A stretch of DNA of 64,000 bases from Odobenus rosmarus divergens (lineage: Eukaryota; Chordata; Mammalia; Carnivora; Odobenidae), in NCBI RefSeq assembly GCF_000321225.1, contig NW_004450397.1:4311669-4375668 (forward strand), given 5' to 3'. A program made the position numbers and the translations under genes. Every line of letters starts with the position of its first letter. Position 1 is the stretch's first letter. Positions 25,305-37,340 of this stretch are shown here, piece after piece. Under the pieces are notes generated by a model that searched no databases, had not been told where the DNA came from, and was given only the letters and a program-made list of their open reading frames with translations.

Positions 25305-25830
25305 ATGGTGGGCAGAATACGGCCCCCCAAAGATACCCATATCCTAAACTAGGGAGCCTGTGAATATGTTACATTACATGACAAAGCTGACATAAAATTA
25401 AGGAGATTATCCTAGATCACCCAGGTGGGCCCCATCTAATCATACCCACCTTTAAAGTGGAAGAGGAAGGCTGAGCGTGGGTCACAGAGGCTCAACAGGA
25501 GTACTAAGTACTGTGGGTGGCTTGAAGATGAAGAAAGTGGCCCATGAGCTCAGGAAGGTGGTGGCCTCTGATTGCTGAGAAGCCCTTAGTTTACAGCCAG
25601 CAAGAGTCCTATAATCACAAGGAATTGACTTCTGCCAACAACCCAAATGAACAGAAACAAATTGTCTGGAAGGAACGCAATGTGCCAACATCTTCATTTT
25701 AGTCTGGTGAGACAGACCCATACTGGACTTGGAAACCACAGAATTGTAAGAAAATAAATGTGTGCTATTTATAGCTAAGATGTTTGTAGCAATTTGTTCG
25801 AGCAGCAATAGAAAACTAATAGAGTTGGCA
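25305..25830 (+). mobile_element. Older MLT1/MaLR-like LTR
   Basis: GGGCAGAATACGGCCCCCCA, AGATACCCATATCCTAA, CCAGGTGGGCCCCATCTAAT, a long middle, then ACAGAATTGTAAGAAAATAAATG and AGCAATTTGTTCGAGCAGCAA near the end. The order and ends resemble older MLT1-group LTRs. It is diverged, so the subfamily is unclear. Confidence 0.65.
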
Positions 25831-27113
25831 AGGATGCCAGGAAATAGGACTTTCGCAAGGAAACAGGCTGTTTTATCAAAAAAGAATGCGCTAAAACATG
25901 GACTTTCCAAATAGCCAGTGAGCCCAATAAATCAACCAACTGACCAGATTCACCGTAAAGTAACCTGTGGATTCTGGAGTATTGTGAGGACTGGCATGGG
26001 GAGGGGATCTTCAGAGCTGCTCCCACCATTCAAATGGCTATGTGTTATTTCTAGTAATAATGTATGATTTGTATGTTAGAAAAAATAAACAGGAAGATCA
26101 GGTTGGTAGCAATTTGCAGAAAATCTATATAGTTCACAGTTCAAGGCAAAATTGTTCTAAACACATAAAAGAAGATACCAATGACAGAGCAGAACCACAA
26201 AATCTTCTGTATGTGTACCATAAATCTGAAATTGCTGACAACGGAGCCAAACGGTCATTGGCCCCAAATCTTACAAACACCAGAAGACGGGCTAAGCAAG
26301 AAAAGGGCAGAAACAACTGCGTCCATTAATTCCAGAAATTCAAAATCAAAGCTGATATGCCATTTGAGGAGCTGATGACAGAAGGCTCCCAAATGACTAA
26401 AGATTGGAAAAACAGAACATGACATGCACAAGTGTCCAAAATGATCTCATCACAGAGGAAAGGCTGAAATGCAAAAATTTAACTGCTAGGAATGTATTAA
26501 GGCTGATATGCAATTTGGGGAATTACTAAATGAATGCTAAAAATGCATACAGTTGAAAAAGTTTAAAAGATAGTTCCCAGCATGCCAAAGAAACCAGAGG
26601 ACACAGTCCCATCTAACATGAAATCTTGAGGTGTGGGTTTCTAACATGGAGCAACTGGAATGTTATGACTTAGTAGAAGTTTTTGGAAGGCTAGACATGA
26701 AAGGGCAAGCAGCAGAAAAAGAGAACAAGAATCTGGAAGAGAATGAACAGTGTGACAACTGCCTCCAATATGATGGACGTTAACCATCAATATACAATTA
26801 TTGAGGAAAGATAAGAAGTAAATTGGTTACCACTCCTAAAAATGCTAGGCAAATTTAAGCTAACAGGGGGACTAAGAAGTGACAGTAGTACCCAGATCAC
26901 ATATTAAATTTTGTTTACTAATTGCTAGAAATCAACTGAAGGACCTTTGAGAAATGAGCTGAAGTCTCATAAAAATGTTAAAAGTGTAGCAACAGAAAGT
27001 GATGTAAAAAGGATTTCAGAAGAAATCAGTAAAAACAGGAAGATTCCTAGTTACAATGCCAACTAGCTAGTTTCTAATGAAGAAATACACTTTTTTGATT
27101 ATTGGATACTCTC
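25831..27113. other. Unassigned AT-rich intron sequence
   Basis: Resembles old LINE-type sequence, but I cannot name a family. A motif AAAGCTGATATGCCATTTGA near 26349 recurs in altered form near 26500 (AAGGCTGATATGCAATTTGG), so a small internal duplication is likely. Confidence 0.45.
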
Positions 27114-27230
27114 AGGGCACCTGGTTGGCTCAGTCCGTAGAGTGTGCGACACTTGATCTCAGGGTTGTGAGTTCGAGCCCCACCTTGGGCGTAGGAGATT
27201 ACTTAAAAATAAATAAATAAAAATTTAAAG
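27114..27230 (+). mobile_element. Short CAN SINE variant
   Basis: GGGCACCTGGTTGGCTCAG head, ACACTTGATCTCAGGGTTG core and AGATTACTTAAAAATAAAT tail, the same subfamily as 21521-21631. Near-identical target duplicates GATACTCTCA and GATACCCTCA. Confidence 0.92.
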
Positions 27231-27458
27231 ATACCCTCACACACAAAAACCCGTTATTTCAAGAAACTGAGCAATTCTTCAACTGCTGCTCTAAGGACAA
27301 AATGAGACCAGTGCACTCACACATGACGGCCATCTCCACAAGCAGAGGAAAACCTTCTCATGCAATAGTAATTGCTTTACGACAATGTTAATCAGTACAT
27401 TTGTTAAATTACTTATTCTGTTAATAGGCCATTTAATGAATTGGCTTTGGCTTGCTCG

Positions 27459-27459
27459 C

Positions 27460-27501
<42 letters not shown>

Positions 27502-27534
27502 CTATCTACCTACCTATTTATCTACCTACCTATC
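27459..27534. repeat. (CTAT)n tetranucleotide microsatellite
   Basis: About ten perfect CTAT units (27459-27500) followed by degenerate CTAC/CTAT units to 27534. Confidence 0.95.
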
Positions 27535-27619
27535 AGCTTCCTAACTGGCCATTTTGTGAATGGGTCATTTGATTAATTCATTTTTGGCAAAATATTAGAT
27601 CAATTCAGTGTTGATAAGT

Positions 27620-28430
27620 CTACCCAGAACCATTTCCTCTACAGCTAATGGGAATGCCAATAATTAAAAAAAAAAAACAAAAAAAAACCTAGAAAGCAAT
27701 TTGGCAATCCTTGTTAAAAGCTGTAAAAATGTGCATGTGCTTTGACCAGTAATTCCACTTCTAGGAAATTATCCTAAAGAAATAATGACAATGTGCAAAA
27801 AGATTAGGCTATATGGATTTCCTCATATGATTTTCTAGTACAGTAAAATATTAAAGACAAGCAAAAATTTCAATAAGAGCAGGTGGGTTAAGTAAATCAA
27901 GTGACTGTCTACAGTGGACTGTTATGATGCTTTATAATGTGTGCTGTGAAAGCGTATTTAGGGTCTTGGAAACTTGTTCAAGCATTATTGTTAAGTTTTA
28001 AAAAAAATAGGTTGCAAAACAGGGGCACCTCGGTGGCTCAGTCAGTTAAGCCTCTGACTCTGGATTTTGGCTCAGGTCATGATTTCAGGGTCCTGGGAAG
28101 GAGCCCTGCCTGAGTCAGGCTCCACACTCAGCGAGGAGCCAGCTTCATGATTCTCTCTCTCTTCCTCTCCCTCTGCCCCTCCTTCTGTGTGTGTGCACAC
28201 TCTCTCTCTAAAATAAATAAAATCTTTAAAAAAAATATGTTGCAAAACAGATTGATACTACTCTTAGTAAGAAAAAAAATGCCATATGTGTATGACTGAG
28301 TGGATAAACTTCAAACTATTTACTGTGGTTATTTTGGGGCTTGGCATTATGTATAATTTTTATTTTCTTTGTTCTGCTTACCTGGCTTCTCTAAATTTTC
28401 CACAGTTAACGTGTTATTTTTTTATAAAGA
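27620..28430 (+). mobile_element. L1M-type 3' remnant split by a SINE
   Basis: CTAGAAAGCAATTTGGCAAT, CCAGTAATTCCACTTCTAGG, AAATTATCCTAAAGAAATAA and, after the SINE, TTATTTTCTTTGTTCTGCTT match old L1 3' UTR order. Confidence 0.65.
28022..28233 (+). mobile_element. CAN SINE inserted in an L1 3' region
   Basis: GGGGCACCTCGGTGGCTCAG head, long CT/GT-rich stretch and AAATAAATAAAATC tail. The target duplicate around GTTGCAAAACA occurs on both sides. Confidence 0.93.
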
Positions 28431-29604
28431 GAAAAAAGCTAAAGTTTTTAATCACCTACTAGCTTAGAAGCCGGGAGAGCTGGCGATCCTCACTATGTGT
28501 GTGACCTTGAATAAGCCCCGATGTCCTTCTCCAAAATGTCATACTTCCCATCTTCCTTGAACTTCATGCCTCTCTTCTTGTCTTTTCTTTCCCTCCACTA
28601 AAATTCTGTTAGTGACTCACTACTTCTAGAAATCCATATGCCATGAACTCCAGCCTAGCTGGAGAAGGGTTGCTTGGAGAATGTTTTGAACAGTTACATG
28701 TTGTATGTCGACCTACAAAGCTTTCATCCAACAACTACTGAATGACGGGCCTTTTAGGAGCAAGGGATGCCAAGAGGAGGAAGTCATTCCTGGCAGCTTA
28801 TCCTCTAGTGGAAGAAACAGATATCTGATCCCCAACGGCACTGCATTGTGTGATAAATGCTCAACTTTCAGGTTTGAGCAAGGTGGTGTAAGGTCACAGG
28901 GGTCAGCAGCGCCTTCCAGAAGACATATGAGCACTTACTAAATACTTGCTATGACCACGGGGGCTTTGTCAGCCTTAGCCCATAGGAGGCTCACAACGGT
29001 CGCACCAGGTCAAGCACCAAGCATCCTCCCCCTTCCCCTACTTTTTCTTAAGCAATTTAAAACACTATTTTAGGGTAAGTCATGTGCCCCATGTCCCTGT
29101 GTAGGTCACTCCTTGCCTTGCCCTGTTCTGCTCTATGTCACAGGGCACTGACCCCTGGAAACCACACTTCCGAGCCTCCACGGCCAACTGGTTCAGCCAA
29201 GCAGGAGGTTGGAAGGTGGGAGTTAGGGAGAAGCTCGGGTCGGTCCTCATTCCCTCAGCTTCAAGGAACAACTTCAGGGGCAGCTGTGTAGCCTTCTTAG
29301 TTCCAGTACCCCCTACCCCATACAACCCCTCCTCTGGGGTCCCAGATCCCACCAGGAAGCCTCCAGGAACCTGCCCCCTCCCTCTGTCCCTCCAGCTGAG
29401 GGATGGTACCACCTTACTGCATTGCTTCTCTGTTCTGCCTCAACGTCTCCTGCTGGACTTACAGCTCCTCCCACACCAGCAAAACTAGTTCCCTCCTGAA
29501 CTAACCAGCATGGGCTCTCTTTTCCTAAACAGACCCTGATCCATATAGTCACACAGTTACTCATTGGCTGAGCTAAGACATTCATGGCCTTTGGACTCCC
29601 AAGT
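28431..29604. other. Unassigned intron sequence
   Basis: Possible reverse L2-like fragment at 28720-28930 (TTCATCCAACAACTACTGAA). The rest is GC-moderate, without recognised features. Confidence 0.45.
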
Positions 29605-29830
29605 CTTCAAAGATGATAGCCCACATCCACTTACGATGTGTCAAGGTCTTTAAATGGATCATCTGTTTAATGCTCACAAGAACCCTATGAAGTGGGTGCT
29701 ATTATTATCTCTCCATTTACAAGACAAGAAGCAGAGACCCAGAAGACAAAGTAACTTTCCCAAAGACATAGCCAGCAAGTCGGGGAAGGAGGTGTTTGAA
29801 GACCCAGGCAGTTAGTTTGAGTCCAGGGTC
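29605..29830 (-). repeat. MIR SINE
   Basis: CTCACAAGAACCCTATGAAG, ATTATTATCTCTCCATTTAC, TAACTTTCCCAAAGACATAG and CCAGGCAGTTAGTTTGAGTC match a nearly full-length MIR. Confidence 0.8.
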
Positions 29831-30689
29831 TGTTTCTCCAACCACTCTCTGGCCCCTGGGTTGGACAGCAGGGAGCAGAGCGGTGAGAGAGGGTCTCCAG
29901 AAAGCGGAGAGTGAAGCACAAAAAACACAAGAGTGACCTTGGACCAGTCCTTTGAACTTTAGTATTGCAGTTCCTGAGCTATAGTTGAAAGGATAGACCT
30001 GGTCACCAAGACCCCCTTCCTGGTGCTCCCCAGCAGCAGACCCATCGCGTTGGCATCTGTGAGAGAAGAGAGTGTCTGGCCTGTCACAGAAGATGTCCAC
30101 ATGTGAGGTGACCCTGCCCTTCTGGGCACCTCCTCAGTTCCTCACGCCCACCCTCCTGCCTTCCACAGTCCTCCATCCACAAAGGGCAAAAGTCCATGGT
30201 CCCCCTTGGAAAATCCAGCCGGTCCTCCTGGCTCCCCTCCCTTGGCATCTCCACATCACTGGAATTCAGGTTGCTCTGACTCTAATTAGCAGGTGCTAAG
30301 CAGCTGCTACATTTCTTAGTAAATATCTCAAAATACAAAATCCATTCATTCTTTCACCCCCCCCTCCTCCCCTCCTTCTTTAAGACATGCTTTACTCTCT
30401 TGGCTGCTCAGCTAAGCCATGTTTTGCTTCAACAAAGGCAAAAGTGGCATTAACACTGCGAGTCTGGCAGTCTTGCGGTACTTTTCAAATTGTCATCTGC
30501 CCTCCTGGTCCTCCATCCATCTGCTCATTCGTTCATTCATTTGCCCACTATGGAACAGGCCCTGGCTTGGGGCTTTGGGTTTTATCGGGGTCTCTCAAGT
30601 AGAAAGCTGGCATCACGAGGGATCCTATGGAGACCCGCTGGGAGGCCTCATTATCACCCAGGGCTCTGCCGGGCCACTGGGTACCAGGG

Positions 30690-31130
30690 AGCCTGGTGGG
30701 GGGCGCGGTGCACTTAATTTCCACCATCACCCTGGGCCTCCTGCTGGGGTGTATTGAAAACAACTCCTTAAATCCGGCGGCAGCTGGCTCCCCGCCCATG
30801 GCTCCGCCCCCAGCACCACCCCCTTCCCCTCGGAGTCTGGGGTGCGGAAGCTGGACTTTCCAGCCCTCCAGCGCACCCCTCTGCAACCCCCTTCTCCAGG
30901 ACCCCGCGCCCCAGACAAAGGAAACAGGAAGTCGAGAGGGTGGGGCCGGCTGCTCAGACCACCCCTCCCTGGAGCATCTGCACTGTCGGATTGGCTTTCC
31001 AGCCCGGGTTCTGGGGCCCATGCTGCATTTTCATGGCCAAAATGAGGGACCTCTGGGTGGGCTGACGGGGAAACTTTCCCGTCTGCGTGTTGTTGCTGTT
31101 GTTGTCTTAATATACGGTAGCACGTGAATG
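30690..31130. promoter_or_regulatory. CpG-enriched intronic patch, candidate control element
   Basis: About 20 CpG in 440 bases, against a CpG-poor intron. It contains GCTCCGCCCC, an inverted CCAAT motif (GGATTGGCT near 30988), ACAGGAAGT (ETS type) and a CACGTG E-box at 31121-31126. It is free of recognisable repeats. The overlapping frames on both strands (up to 166 codons) look like chance frames in GC-rich DNA. Confidence 0.4.
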
Positions 31131-31609
31131 TAACACCCAAAATGATTTTGAAGGGCTGGCGGTGCAGTTTCAGCCAGGAGCTCACACATGATGCCCTCCA
31201 GAGCTCTTTCCCTGGCAGCCTTCAGCCCGACAGTATCTGTGGGGGAGGAAAAAGAAGAGGCAGAACGGGGCTTCCAGGTCAGAGCCTCAGTGTAAACTAA
31301 TGAACCCCACCGGAGCCCAAGCCCGTGATTTCCTAACCTGACCCCCCACCCTTCCTTTTTAAGTAGCCCGCGTGGCTACTGCTTGCAACAGTCTTAGCCA
31401 TCCCCCAGGCTGTCCCTCTGTCCATCATTCCAGCACAGACTCAGGACGTTCCATGCTCTTAGGACCTCATGATCCAGAAGAGAAAGGAAATGACCCTTGG
31501 CTTTAAGGACGAGCTCCCAGCTGAAGGAGAGAAATATATAAGTCAAAGAATTTCAACAAAGGGAATGAGGGCAGGGGTCTGCATGAAAACGTATGGAGGG
31601 TGCACAGAA

Positions 31610-31770
31610 TATTGGGGCTGGCAGGGACTTGCAAACTCCACCAGCCAGTCTATCCAGTGATAGGAAAACCAAGGCCCCCAGGGGTGAGGCAACTTGCCCA
31701 AGGTCACCCAGCCAGCCAGGAGCAGCACAGGACTCACCCAGGAGCCTCCTGGTTTCACAAATTCAACATC
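31610..31770 (-). repeat. Old SINE/MIR-like fragment
   Basis: TATCCAGTGATAGGAAAACC, GGCAACTTGCCCAAGGTCAC and CCAGCCAGCCAGGAGC recall the MIR core. Low certainty on the 5' part. Confidence 0.45.
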
Positions 31771-32350
31771 TGCACCTTTCCTAACAGCTCCGTGGCTGTC
31801 AGTCCCTCTGCCTCCCCCTCATTCTATTGACACTCCCTTCTGCTGGCAAACCCTCAAGTTCGTGCCCTCCCAGGGTCCCCGGCCCCCAAGGGCTTGGGCC
31901 CCAGGAAAGCGGTGGCTAGTACCATTCCGAGGAGGCAGGCCGGTGCCAGCAGAATCCTTTTCATTAATTTCTGCCATTTTGCAGTTCCTCCCATCTGTGT
32001 GCTCCCCGCTGGTCCTTCTACGTCCTGACTGAGATTACTGTTCTGTTTGTTTCCATTGTCTGAGCAATAAAATGGTTTTGATTACACCCACGGTCTCTCG
32101 TGCATGACTACATTTTGGTTGCCCACAAGGCAGAAGGCACCATCTGTATTCTTCTGCACTGGCTTCTGGAAGAGGGCTGTCTGCTGCTGAGAGCCATGGG
32201 TCCAGGGACACCACCAGACCCAGCCCAGCCCACCCCCGGAATCCAGTTATGGACTGAGAGGCTGGGAGGGACAGCTGAGTAAAAGGGCAGGATCCAGGAT
32301 GACCCAGTTTCCTGTTAGCCTCCAAAGAAGGGGAGAGGTAGGCAAAAGAG

Positions 32351-32781
32351 TGTGTTGAAAAGAAAAATCACAGGCCCAAAATGGCATCACTTAGGCCAAA
32401 TCACCAAACTGGGGTGATTATCTAACCTAATTGCAGTTTCAACCGCCCCCAGAAATGTAGGTCTTAACCAGTCAGGCAGGAGTTTTCTGATCAGCACCCA
32501 TGAGGTAATCTGTCACATAGGCCCTCTCCACCTACCCCCTCCAGGAAGAGGAGATAATCCACCTAATAAGACCCCCTGCCCTTCCCCCTAAGGGAAGGTG
32601 ACCTTTTCTTTTGCTAACTTTCTTGCCCCACCCTCCTTCCTATAAAAACCTTCCATTTTGTACAACATCTTGGGGCTCCCCTCTACCTGCTAGATGGGAT
32701 GCTGCCTGATTCATAAATTGCTTCATTAGATCTGCCAATTAGATCTTCAAATTGACTCAGTTGACCTTTTGTTCTTTAACG
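32351..32781 (+). mobile_element. Solo endogenous-retrovirus LTR (ERV1-like)
   Basis: 431-bp unit starting TGTGTTGAAAAG and ending TTCTTTAACG, with a 4-base duplicate AGAG at 32347-32350 and 32782-32785. It contains a TATA motif (CTATAAAAACC near 32640) followed by a TTGTACAACATC segment and a pyrimidine-rich R/U5-like part. The expected AATAAA near the R end has decayed. No gag, pol or env sequence adjoins it, so internal recombination removed the provirus. The family name is not certain. Confidence 0.7.
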
Positions 32782-32792
32782 AGAGGAAACTA

Positions 32793-33002
32793 GGGAGCCT
32801 GGTGGCTCAGTTGGTTAAACGTCTGCGTTTGGCTCAAGTCATGATCCCAGGACCCTGGGATCGAGTCCCACATTGGGCTCCCTGCTCCCTGGGGAGTTTG
32901 CTTCTCCCTCTGCCCCTCCCCGCTGCTCATGAGCCTGCGCTCTTTCTCTCTCTCTCTCTCTCGCAAAAATAAATAAAATCTTAAAAAAAAAAAACAACAA
33001 CA
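32793..33002 (+). mobile_element. CAN SINE next to a solo LTR
   Basis: Head GGGAGCCTGGTGGCTCAG, CT stretch, AAATAAATAAAATC tail. The perfect duplicate AGAGGAAACTA lies at 32782-32792 and 33003-33013. It landed immediately outside the LTR at 32351-32781. Confidence 0.94.
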
Positions 33003-33599
33003 AGAGGAAACTAACACTTTTTGAGAAGATAAGGCAGAGTCCATCAGTCAGCCAGTCAACAAACAACACATACTGTGTGCTGGGTCCTCGGCTCAGTGCT
33101 GGGGACTCAGAGGTAAACATGAGGCACAGGCTCTAGTACATCTGGGCAGTGATGTTGTTCAAAATAATAACTGCACCTGCACAAACACCAACTAATCAGC
33201 TGCTCTGGAGCCCTGACAAGGTTCCCAGGTGCTCAGCTGTGCTGGGCATTAACCCTTTAGTCGCTGGATCCCAGTGAGATCAGAGAGCATTAATCCCAGT
33301 GGAAGAGCCAGGGCAGTAGGGATGGTAGAGCCCCAGACAGCAGCTGCTCAGGAGCCGGCAGTCAAAAATTGCAATATTGCAGCAATATTAAATATCAGCC
33401 ATATACACGAAGGGTCAGATCAGGGGACAATGGAGGGGCTATAGCAAACAGCTCATAGTTAGGGGCAACCACCTCTTAGCAATGGCCCATAGCTGGGAAG
33501 AAAAGACCCAGTGATTCTGGGCCTTCCAATCTAATAATTTTTCAAAGGAGTTACTTCTAGGGTGTGTGTGTATGATTTTTATAAAAAATAAATTATATA

Positions 33600-33770
33600 G
33601 GGGCACCTGGGTGGCTCAGCCGGTTAAGCGTCTGCCTTCGGCTCAGGTCATGATCCCAGGGTCCTGGGATCGAGCCCCGCATTGGGCTCCCTGCTCCCTC
33701 TCCCTCTGCCTGCCGCTCCCCCTGCTTATGCTCTCTCTCTCTGTCAAATAAATAAAATCTTTTAAAAAAA
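33600..33770 (+). mobile_element. CAN SINE
   Basis: Near-consensus head GGGGCACCTGGGTGGCTCAG, core and tail, with a shorter CT stretch than its neighbours. An AAAAATAAATT-like duplicate flanks it. Confidence 0.94.
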
Positions 33771-33879
33771 TTAAAAATAAATTCTATACCCAGCTTTGGT
33801 CAAAGAAAATGTACTTTGCCCACACAGCCCTAGAGAGACTTCAGTTTAAGCCCCGTGGCCTAAGGACACCAGGAACTGG

Positions 33880-34060
33880 GCTGGGCTTTACAGGTTATAA
33901 CTACAGTCAATCCTCACAACCACCCATAAGGTTCATGCTATTCCCTCCAGCTGACAGATGAGAAGGACCAAGGATCAGTGGTCTATGGGGAGAGGAGTCA
34001 CCAGGGCACCTGTCTAGCACAAGAGAGAGCAGCTGGTTGAACCCAGGGCTGCCTCTGTTT
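33880..34060 (-). repeat. MIR-like SINE fragment
   Basis: AATCCTCACAACCACCCATA and AGCTGACAGATGAGAAGGACC then TGGTTGAACCCAGGGCTGCC fit MIR, with indels. Confidence 0.5.
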
Positions 34061-34950
34061 AGGAGGAGAAAGGACCCCCTCTGGTGCACAAACGTCCTGG
34101 TGCTCAGGTCCACACCTGTCTTGTCAAAGAGACGAGCTGGGCTAAGGAGCAGACCTGCAGAAGGGCCAGCAGTGGAACCGAGGTCGCTGTGACGGGCCTA
34201 GGATGCTCTGCCATGTGGGCGGCAGGGAAGGGGGCACCGACCTCTCTTTAGAAGTGGGAATGAGGATATAGAAGTTAGAGAGACTCTGGAGCTTATTCCA
34301 CTCAGAGGATGAGTGAATCTGGGACATGGCGGGGGAGTCAGAGACCCTGCAAACAGAGTTGAGGAGTGGGATGAGGTCTTATTTTCCATATGCCTGTGGA
34401 AAGATCCACATTCCACCTTCTTCTCTATCCTGGGTCTTAGGAGCCGGTTCCCACGTGCAGCAGTGCACCTGCCCTCTGAGACACCTGCAGCACCTGGGCT
34501 CTAACCCAGTCAGCTCCCACAGTCTCCAGTGGGGCCACCAGTGGGTGAGAAGGCTCTCATATTCCCCTGCTGCAAGACTGTTCTGGAATGCCAGAGAGAG
34601 GAGACAGGTGGAACTTAGTGGAGGGACCAGGTGAGCAGAAGGGACTGCCCAGGAAAAGAGCATGAAGACAGGAATGTGCATGTGTGTGAAAGGAATGGTA
34701 ATATGTCCCACTGTCCAGAAAAACAGGGACTAGTAGAAAGTGAAGATTTAAATGTAAGGCTGTGGCCAAGTTGAAGGACTCTTAGCAGACTAGGACCAGA
34801 GCTGAGGTATTTTATTCAGTGGGCAATAGGGAGCCATAGAAGGTTTGATAGCAGGGTGTCTGATGAATTAGGAGACTGACAGCTAATCCCTGAGTTCCTA
34901 ACATTTGTCAGACTGTTTATAATCAGTCATCCAGCTTTATATATACTCTT

Positions 34951-35145
34951 TTTTTTTAAGATTTTATTTATTTATTTGACAGAGAGAGACACAGCGAGAG
35001 AGGGAACAGAAGCAGGGGGAGTGGGAGAGGGAGAAGCAGGCTTCTTGCTGAGCAGGGAGCCTGATGCAGGGCTTGATCCCAGGACCCTGGGATAATGACC
35101 TGAGCCGAAGGCAGACGCTTAACGACTAAGCCACCCAGGTGCCCC
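34951..35145 (-). mobile_element. CAN SINE with 13-base target duplication
   Basis: Reverse-complement form, near consensus. The perfect duplicate TATATATACTCTT lies at 34938-34950 and 35146-35158. It is inserted at the edge of a MIR. Confidence 0.95.
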
Positions 35146-35159
35146 TATATATACTCTTT

Positions 35160-35330
35160 ATATATCTTTCAATGAATCCTGAAAACAGCCCTGTGAGAAA
35201 AATATTAAATATTCCCACTTTGCAGGTAGGTAATGACACCGCAACTCCGAAATGTCAAACAACATTCCTGAGGTCATACAGCTCACAAATGACAGTTCAG
35301 GATGGTAACTGAACTGGGGGGCTTCCTAAA
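35160..35330 (-). repeat. MIR SINE
   Basis: AATCCTGAAAACAGCCCTGT, CACTTTGCAGGTAGGTAATG and CTGAGGTCATACAGCTCACA match MIR; the CAN SINE at 34951 is next to it. Confidence 0.65.
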
Positions 35331-36964
35331 ACTGGAGGTGTGGAAAGTACTTAGAAGTATATGGGTCTGAACAGAAAGATCTCTAAGTGCAGTGGAAGCC
35401 AGGGGAAATGCAGGGGAGGGGGGTGGATGCTGAAGTCTTCCGAGTGGGCCCTAGTGACTGATTCAGTACACATGGAGGTGTGCACGGAGGGAGGAGGAGA
35501 GGGAGAAGTCGTAGGATGCAGGATGTGGCATGGGAACCCTGGAGAAACCATCAGCAGTATAGGGAATTTGGCAGGAGGGCTCAGTTCGCAGGAGATGGTC
35601 TTACTGTGATTTCAGAAATGTTGCAGAGGTGTGGGAATGTCGTTTTCACTTCCCGGTTTGGCAGTACAGAAAGACAAAGTAGAACAGAAGCTTCTCAACT
35701 TTTTTTTTTTTTAAACTAATCTGCAGCAAAAATATACATTTAACAATACTTATCCTTCCTACGTGGAATGTACTCGGAACTTCATCCTATCCTATTCCGG
35801 TGTATTTCATGGGAGGGCAGGGGGTGGGGGAGGGGAGAGAACGCTGGCTACAATGCAGTCATGCAGTTGACTTCATGACCCACACCTGCAGGGGAGGGCC
35901 GGCAGTGTGGACAAGTCTTCACCGGAAGCAGGGTGGGAGGGATGGTGAGCGGCCAGTGCTCATGGGCACCGCACACAAACATTAACAAAGACAGACCCAG
36001 GAGAGCAAGAAAGGAAGAGTTGAGGGTGTCTAACGGGCAGAGGAACCGTGAAGGGAGAGCTTCTAAGAGGTCACTGGTTTTAGAATTAGTTCATCAGGGA
36101 CCTTCCAAGGAACACTTTCAGTCAATGGTGGAGAGGAAACCAGACTGCACAACAGAAGTGCACATGAGGGGATGAAAGAGCACTACACCCTCCAGGGATA
36201 TGAAGACCTTTGCATGCCTGCACGCCTGCATGCCCACGAGCAGGGCCAGCGAAGAGGACATGATTGGAATGCCTGAGAGCATGTATGTGCATGCAGGTGG
36301 CAGTAGATGATCTGGAGCCCCACCCCAGTAGATGGAAGATGGGGTGAGCTGGGACAAAGAGCACCGGGGTCATCATCTTGGGAAGGAGGCACATAGGAGG
36401 GAGGGGGAGACGCGAGGTAAAGACGGATGTTTGCAGAAGGGAAGGGGGAATGATGACTGGTGGAAGTGGGGAGATGATGGAGTGTGAATGGCTGACCCCA
36501 CATTTCTCAGGAAAGTAGGAGACAAGTTCATCTGCTCAGAATGAGGCCGGCAGCTTGATGAGAATGGGCAATGTTTGGAACACCTGCTAGGGGACATCAA
36601 CAAGCAAGGAAAGAAGAGACATTCTGAATAGTTGGAAGAGCAGCGTAGATGATTCGTCTGTGAAACCTGTTGGTGTGGGTTTCAGAAGACTTCTGCCCTC
36701 TCCTATCAGCTGCTTTCAGAGCAGGGCCCCTTCTCCCCACGGTTTTGCACTGGGCTCCATCACCCCAGGGGTTCAAGGAATGTTGTTGATTGCTGGCTCA
36801 ACGGCCAAAGAACATAAACCGTCATGCCCTGATTTTTTTAAAGAATCTTGCCTCTAGGCTTTCCAAAATAAGCTCTCTCTTTTAGATTTCTGATTCCACT
36901 TCCAATAAATCGCTTGACGGCACAGCCTAGCCCATCTGGACCAATCAATCAGCCCTTATCATCA
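35331..36964. other. Unassigned intron sequence
   Basis: No confident repeat or exon. A 12-base T run at about 35700 and purine-rich stretches are the only simple-sequence features. Open frames on both strands have no recognisable protein features. Confidence 0.5.
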
Positions 36965-37340
36965 GCAGTATTTTTCTTTCTTTCCTGCCCCGCCCCTGGG
37001 ATTTGCAACCCTGTCTGCATATTGGAATCACCCGGGAAGAGTTAAAAATACTGATGCCTGTTCCCACCCCACGGACTGACTTAATTAGTCTGGGTTTGTG
37101 ACTGGGCATCTGGAGCGTCCCCCCCAGATAATTCTAATATGCCAGCTAACACTGAGAACCACGGAGCACCTTGCCCTCAAAGGGTGCTCTGTGGACCAGA
37201 AGTATCAGCATTGACCTGGGAACCCCTAGAAATGCAGAACATCAGGCTCTAGCCCAGACATGTGGAATCAGATGCTGCAGCTCAGCAGGGACTCCCTGCG
37301 CTTCATATGTATTTTAAAGTCTGAGAAGCTCTGTGCTAGA
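36965..37340 (+). repeat. Two adjacent MER5-like elements
   Basis: About 36970-37162: TATTGGAATCACCCGGGAAG, AACACTGAGAACCACGG. About 37163-37340: GTGCTCTGTGGACCAGAAGT, ACCTGGGAACCCCTAGAAAT, TCTGAGAAGCTCTGTGC. Same orientation. Confidence 0.7.

Noticed and set aside
25482..26029. 142-codon and 84-codon minus-strand frames
   Set aside because: The larger lies mostly in an old MLT1-like LTR. No recognisable protein features and no splice signals seen.
30627..31185. Overlapping frames of 150-166 codons on both strands
   Set aside because: Low-complexity Pro/Gly/Ala content, present on both strands in GC-rich DNA, without splice or domain support.
33365..33400. Short palindromic GCAATATTGC cluster
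   Set aside because: Ten-base AT-rich palindromes are common by chance, and nothing else supports a function.
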